Shown in pieces: positions 61,021 through 64,000 of a DNA stretch of 64,000 nt (positions are counted from its first letter, which is position 1; every line of letters starts with the position of its first letter). The stretch lies in the NCBI RefSeq assembly GCF_014648275.1, contig NZ_BMQU01000013.1:99484-163483 (forward strand), given 5' to 3'. The translations under genes and the position numbers were made by a program. The stretch is from Pseudomonas laurentiana. GTDB lineage: Bacteria > Pseudomonadota > Gammaproteobacteria > Pseudomonadales > Pseudomonadaceae. The notes beneath the pieces were generated by a model, which was not told the origin of the DNA, ran no database searches, and was given only the letters and a program-made list of their open reading frames with translations.

Positions 61021-61839
61021 TCAGGGCTGGAAGGCGCCGATGAAAATGGCTGGATCGACCCGTGCATCGTTCAGGCTGACGTTCCAGTGCATGTGCGGGC
61101 CGGTGGCGCGCCCGGTGGAACCGACCCGCCCGACGACTGCGCCGCGACTCAGCGTCTGCCCGGGTTTTACGTCGATTTTCGACATGTGGCAGAACATGCT
61201 GATGAAGCCTTGGCCGTGATCGACGAAAACGGTGTTGCCATTGAAGAAGTAGTTACCGACCAGGATGACCTTGCCATTGGCAGGTGTCTTGATGGGCGTG
61301 CCTGCAGGTACGGCGAAGTCCAGGCCGGCATGGGGATTGCGCTCCTCGCCGTTGAAGAACCGGCGTACGCCAAAGCGGCTGGACATGGGCCCGTTGACCG
61401 GTTTGTCGAGTATCAGGTTGCTCGGCAGGCCAGGGCTGAAGCTGCGATAGGCACTAACCTGCTCGGCCAATTCGGCGTCGATACGCTTCAGGTCGGCGGG
61501 GTTGGGGTTGACCTGACGCTTGTTCTTCAGGGTGATGTGCTGCTCAGGGTATTGCTTGCTGCCGACAGTAAAGCCCAGTGTCCGCGTGCCGAGGCTGAGT
61601 GTCGCCGGGCCGGGTTTCTGGGTCAGGGGCACGCCGACGATGGCCAGCCATTTATCCTGTTCTTTTACCACCAGCACCGGTTTGCCCTCGAAGCGAGCAT
61701 TGGGCGCCTGAGCGCCAGGGCCTAGGTCAATGACGGCGACGCCGCCGGGCACCGGCTTGTTCAGTTTCTGGGTGATGTAACTGGCGTGGGCGGTGCCAGC
61801 CAGGGTCAGGCAAAGCAGAAAAGCGAGCAGACGGGGCAT
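61021..61839 (-). CDS. M23-family metallopeptidase (LytM domain), periplasmic
   Basis: A 272-residue secreted protein: signal peptide cleaved near residue 19 (AHA-S), a beta-rich middle domain, then an M23/LytM domain. The zinc ligands expected for an active enzyme are present: His170 and Asp174 in NPHAGLDF and His251 in HMHW, with His208 in VDHGQG. It is likely a peptidoglycan endopeptidase. It lies three bases after xseA on the same strand. Confidence 0.9.
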   Translation of the reverse strand: MPRLLAFLLCLTLAGTAHASYITQKLNKPVPGGVAVIDLGPGAQAPNARFEGKPVLVVKEQDKWLAIVGVPLTQKPGPATLSLGTRTLGFTVGSKQYPEQHITLKNKRQVNPNPADLKRIDAELAEQVSAYRSFSPGLPSNLILDKPVNGPMSSRFGVRRFFNGEERNPHAGLDFAVPAGTPIKTPANGKVILVGNYFFNGNTVFVDHGQGFISMFCHMSKIDVKPGQTLSRGAVVGRVGSTGRATGPHMHWNVSLNDARVDPAIFIGAFQP

Positions 61840-61842
61840 GGA

Positions 61843-63222
61843 TCAATCCAATAGAGAAAGCGTGACCGGGGTCTGGTGGTTGTCTTCGACGCGTACCTGT
61901 AACTGACCTTCGCCGAGGCGCGCAGTCAGGCGTTGGCCGTTGTGGGTCTGGCTGGCGCTGCGAATGGCCTGGCCACGTTCATCCAGCAGGATGCTGTAAC
62001 CGCGCCCCAGGGTGGCCAGCGGGCTGACCACCTGCAGGGTCTGGACGGTGGCCTGCAACTGCTGGCGACGGTCCTTCAGGGTTTCACGCATGGCGCGTGG
62101 CAGGCGCTCGGAGAGGCTGTCCAGGCGTTGCTTGAGCAGTGCCAGTGTGCGCCCGGGGTGCTGCGCGGCCAGCCGTGTGTCGAGCCGGGCCAAGCGCTCG
62201 CGGCGCTGGTTCAGGCGTTGCTCGAATGCCCGGCGCAGGCGCATATCCAGGTCATCCAGGCGTTGTGCTTGCTGGCGCAGCCGTTCGCCGGGGTGGCGCA
62301 GGCGTCGGCTCAGGCCTTCGACACGCAGGCGCGCATGGGCCAAGCGGTTTTGCATGTGCAGCAGCAGACGCCGTTGCAGGCTGTCGATGCGCCGTTGCAG
62401 GTCACTGCTGTCCGGCGCCAGCAACTCGGCAGCGGCTGACGGGGTAGGGGCGCGGACGTCGGCGACGAAGTCGCTGATCGAAACGTCGGTTTCATGGCCG
62501 ACCGCGCTGACGATCGGCGTTACGCAGGCGGCGATGGCTCTGGCCACGTCCTCTTCGTTGAAACACCACAGGTCTTCAAGCGAGCCGCCGCCACGGGCCA
62601 GGATCAGCGCGTCGAAACCCAGATTGTCAGCCCGCTGCAGCGCGCGAACAATTTGCCCGATGGCTTCACGGCCCTGCACGGCGGTCGGGATCAGGGTCAG
62701 CTCAACCTGCGGGGCACGGCGCCGAAAGACGCTGATGATGTCGCGGATCACCGCGCCGGTGGGTGAGCTGATGATGCCAATACGCTGTGGGTGGGCGGGC
62801 AGGGCCACCTTGCGCTCGCTGCTGAACAGGCCTTCGGCGCCGAGCTTTTCCTTAAGCGCGTCGAACGCCAGGCGCAAGGCGCCATCACCGGCCGGTTCCA
62901 CGGTGTCGAGAATCAGCTGGTAATCACCACGTCCCTCGAACAGGGAAACCTTGCCGCGCACCTTCACCGCCAGGCCATCGCGCAACGCTTGACGCACCCG
63001 TGCGGCGTTGTTGCGAAACAGCGCGCAGCGCACCTGGGCGCCACTGTCCTTGAGGGTGAAATAAACATGGCCGGAGGCCGGGCGGGCGAGGTTGGAAATC
63101 TCGCCCTCGACCCAGATACTGCTGAAGACATCTTCAAGCAGCACCCGGGCGCGGCCGTTGAGTTGGCTGACGGTCAGGACTTCGCGGTCCAGACCGAGTC
63201 GTTCAAAAGGGTCTCTGATCAT
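61843..63222 (-). CDS. xseA: XseA, exodeoxyribonuclease VII large subunit
   Basis: A 459-residue large subunit of ExoVII, which degrades single-stranded DNA with the small subunit XseB (not in the window). The N-terminal OB fold shows VEGEISNLARPASGHVYF; the catalytic region has LARGGGSLEDLWCFNEE and SAVGHETDVSISDFVAD; a long coiled coil follows. The start at 63222 fits the family; two ATGs further upstream would add up to ten residues. The gene's leader contains no clear ribosome site. Confidence 0.95.
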   Translation of the reverse strand: MIRDPFERLGLDREVLTVSQLNGRARVLLEDVFSSIWVEGEISNLARPASGHVYFTLKDSGAQVRCALFRNNAARVRQALRDGLAVKVRGKVSLFEGRGDYQLILDTVEPAGDGALRLAFDALKEKLGAEGLFSSERKVALPAHPQRIGIISSPTGAVIRDIISVFRRRAPQVELTLIPTAVQGREAIGQIVRALQRADNLGFDALILARGGGSLEDLWCFNEEDVARAIAACVTPIVSAVGHETDVSISDFVADVRAPTPSAAAELLAPDSSDLQRRIDSLQRRLLLHMQNRLAHARLRVEGLSRRLRHPGERLRQQAQRLDDLDMRLRRAFEQRLNQRRERLARLDTRLAAQHPGRTLALLKQRLDSLSERLPRAMRETLKDRRQQLQATVQTLQVVSPLATLGRGYSILLDERGQAIRSASQTHNGQRLTARLGEGQLQVRVEDNHQTPVTLSLLD

Positions 63223-63351
63223 GGGCAGCATCATAAAGGATTGTGAGCGCATTGCGCGCTATCGGCGGTTCGAACGCAGCCGGTTGCGTCAGGCCGTTGC
63301 ATCGCTGTGGGCTTGAGATTACCCTTGCGCATCGCTGCACATCCAGCGATC

Positions 63352-63495
63352 GGTTTTGACAGACCGACAGAATCAAAGCGTTCCAGTGCTCCATTCGTTT
63401 GGTGGCCCCTGAAAGTGGCTGCAGGCGAAGCTATGGCGGCTGTACGTGGGGCACACTCGTGTGCGCCGGTTTCTTTGATTCCCGGTCTGTCAACC
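63352..63495. repeat. Long imperfect inverted repeat upstream of the DUF3077-like gene
   Basis: The left arm (63352-63378) and right arm (63473-63495) are complementary over about 22 bases with two small bulges; cores GACAGACCG/CGGTCTGTC and GAATCAAAG/CTTTGATTC are perfect. A second repeat (63435-63446 with 63498-63509) interlocks with it, and a short perfect dyad GCACAC/GTGTGC lies inside the loop. The rest of 63223-63563 holds no gene that I can support. Confidence 0.6.
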
Positions 63496-63511
63496 TGCGT
63501 ACAGCTGCCAC

Positions 63512-63537
63512 CCATCCTGTTTGACAGCAGCGGATGG
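63512..63537 (+). repeat. Hairpin just upstream of the DUF3077-like gene
   Basis: CCATCC and GGATGG pair perfectly around a 14-base loop that contains TTTGACAG, the same octamer found in the left arm of the neighbouring repeat. It ends 26 bases before the ATG at 63564. Confidence 0.4.
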
Positions 63538-63563
63538 CAGTTCCATGAATCAAGGAACCTGAC

Positions 63564-63878
63564 ATGCCGAATACCTCTCTCGATTCACATTTAGAGCACT
63601 CCGCGCTTAGCCGCACCCATGCCAGAAATTTCGGTCTCCTCGATGTATCGAGCCGGCCCATTTTCTCGGTTAACGCTGGTGTGGAGTTAGAAGACGTTTT
63701 GCTCAACGCAGTGATGCTATTGAAGTGTTCCGAAGCCATTTGCCGCGAAGCGGCAGAGCACCTTGAGCGAAATGACAAGGCGCTCGCCATCGGCATGATC
63801 CACTGTACGAACTCCGCTCGCGCGTTGATTGAAGCACTGTTTGAAAGTGCTGATTCTGTTCCATTTGCCGCTGAATAG
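63564..63878 (+). CDS. DUF3077-like protein
   Basis: A 104-residue soluble protein I place in DUF3077, a family of small Pseudomonas proteins of unknown function. The typical core is RPIFSVNAGVELEDVLLNAVMLLKCSE cut at about residues 31-57, followed by helices with CREAAEH and a C-terminal SARALIEALFES. The ATG has a CAAGGAA site. It is unusual in having a structured upstream region. Confidence 0.72.
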   Translation: MPNTSLDSHLEHSALSRTHARNFGLLDVSSRPIFSVNAGVELEDVLLNAVMLLKCSEAICREAAEHLERNDKALAIGMIHCTNSARALIEALFESADSVPFAAE

Positions 63879-63937
63879 CGGCAGCTAATCAGGGGCCTAT
63901 AGCCTTTCAATCACAGCATTCCAATGGGTAGTAGCTC

Positions 63938-64000
63938 ATGGCTATTATGCGCAAAAAGTTGCGCACTAAAATGTGGATAACCCTGTGCATGGATCGCTAC
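63938..64000 (+). CDS. Possible start of a further gene, cut by the window edge
   Basis: An ATG at 63938 opens a frame that stays open to the edge (21 codons, basic and Met-rich). There is only a weak ribosome site. The stretch TGCGCAA-AAAGT-TGCGCA (63948-63964) forms a small dyad inside it, so this could equally be intergenic. Confidence 0.2.
   Translation, partial: MAIMRKKLRTKMWITLCMDRY

Noticed and set aside
63352-63495. Insertion sequence or MITE at the right end
   Set aside because: The repeat arms are internal to an intergenic region, no transposase is present and I could not see flanking target duplications. Kept only as a structural observation.
63431-63910. 159-codon minus-strand frame at the right end
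   Set aside because: Antisense of the DUF3077-like gene, which has a good ribosome site and family features.

Overview
The window is a 64 kb piece of a Pseudomonas chromosome. High GC, gene content and gene order match, from what I know of the family, the P. putida group core genome (kdsD-lpt, mla, murA-his, valS-holC-pepA, lptFG, gcv, arcDABC, the Entner-Doudoroff/glucose-uptake locus, leuA, xseA). I see no prophage, insertion sequence, CRISPR array, tRNA or rRNA. It is ordinary core chromosome, and the interest lies in its regulatory sites and small intergenic structures.

Layout. 1-3,000 (minus): kdsD-kdsC-lptC-lptA-lptB, which makes KDO and builds the LPS export bridge. 3,198-6,237 (plus): mlaFEDCB, the phospholipid transport system of outer-membrane lipid asymmetry. 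6,353-11,123 (plus): ibaG-murA-hisG-hisD-hisC. 11,262-16,188: an MFS transporter, an NTF2-like protein, a GIY-YIG protein, nucleoid protein YejK, an HU protein and rlmF. 16,296-21,689 (minus): pepA, holC, a small unknown protein and valS. 21,975-24,144 (plus): lptF-lptG, the membrane half of the LPS exporter whose ATPase is at the left edge. 24,215-25,019: an RDD membrane protein and a cold-shock protein. 25,367-31,214 (minus): gcvH-gcvP-sdaA-gcvT, preceded by gcsR (31,490-32,998), a sigma54 activator gene. 33,116-38,360 (minus): a small DUF5064-like protein and arcDABC (arginine deiminase pathway). 38,933-41,595: a chemoreceptor and a YbaN-like protein. 41,811-58,808: the glucose locus with gap | edd-glk-gltR-gltS, gtsABCD-oprB, an aldose-1-epimerase-like gene, hexR | zwf-pgl-eda. 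59,035-63,222 (minus): leuA, an M23 peptidase and xseA. 63,564-64,000: a DUF3077-like protein and the possible start of another gene.

How the genes work together. In the glucose locus OprB passes sugar through the outer membrane, GtsA binds it, GtsBC/GtsD import it, Glk phosphorylates it, Zwf and Pgl make 6-phosphogluconate, Edd and Eda split it to pyruvate and glyceraldehyde-3-phosphate, and Gap carries the triose on. HexR and GltR/GltS control it. TTGT-N7-ACAA operators are visible between gap and edd, and AAnAAnAA (Crc/Hfq-type) motifs sit next to the gtsA and oprB start codons. Upstream of gcvH there is a well-formed -24/-12 promoter and three TGTANCG-type dyads that fit the enhancer-binding protein encoded next door. 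The arc operon has a perfect ANR box.

Most noteworthy items: the complete GcsR-type control region, a possible leucine-rich leader peptide before leuA, and interleaved long inverted repeats before the DUF3077-like gene. Several REP-like hairpins sit inside or between operons. All assignments come from reading motifs and from recall of protein families; no database search was run.
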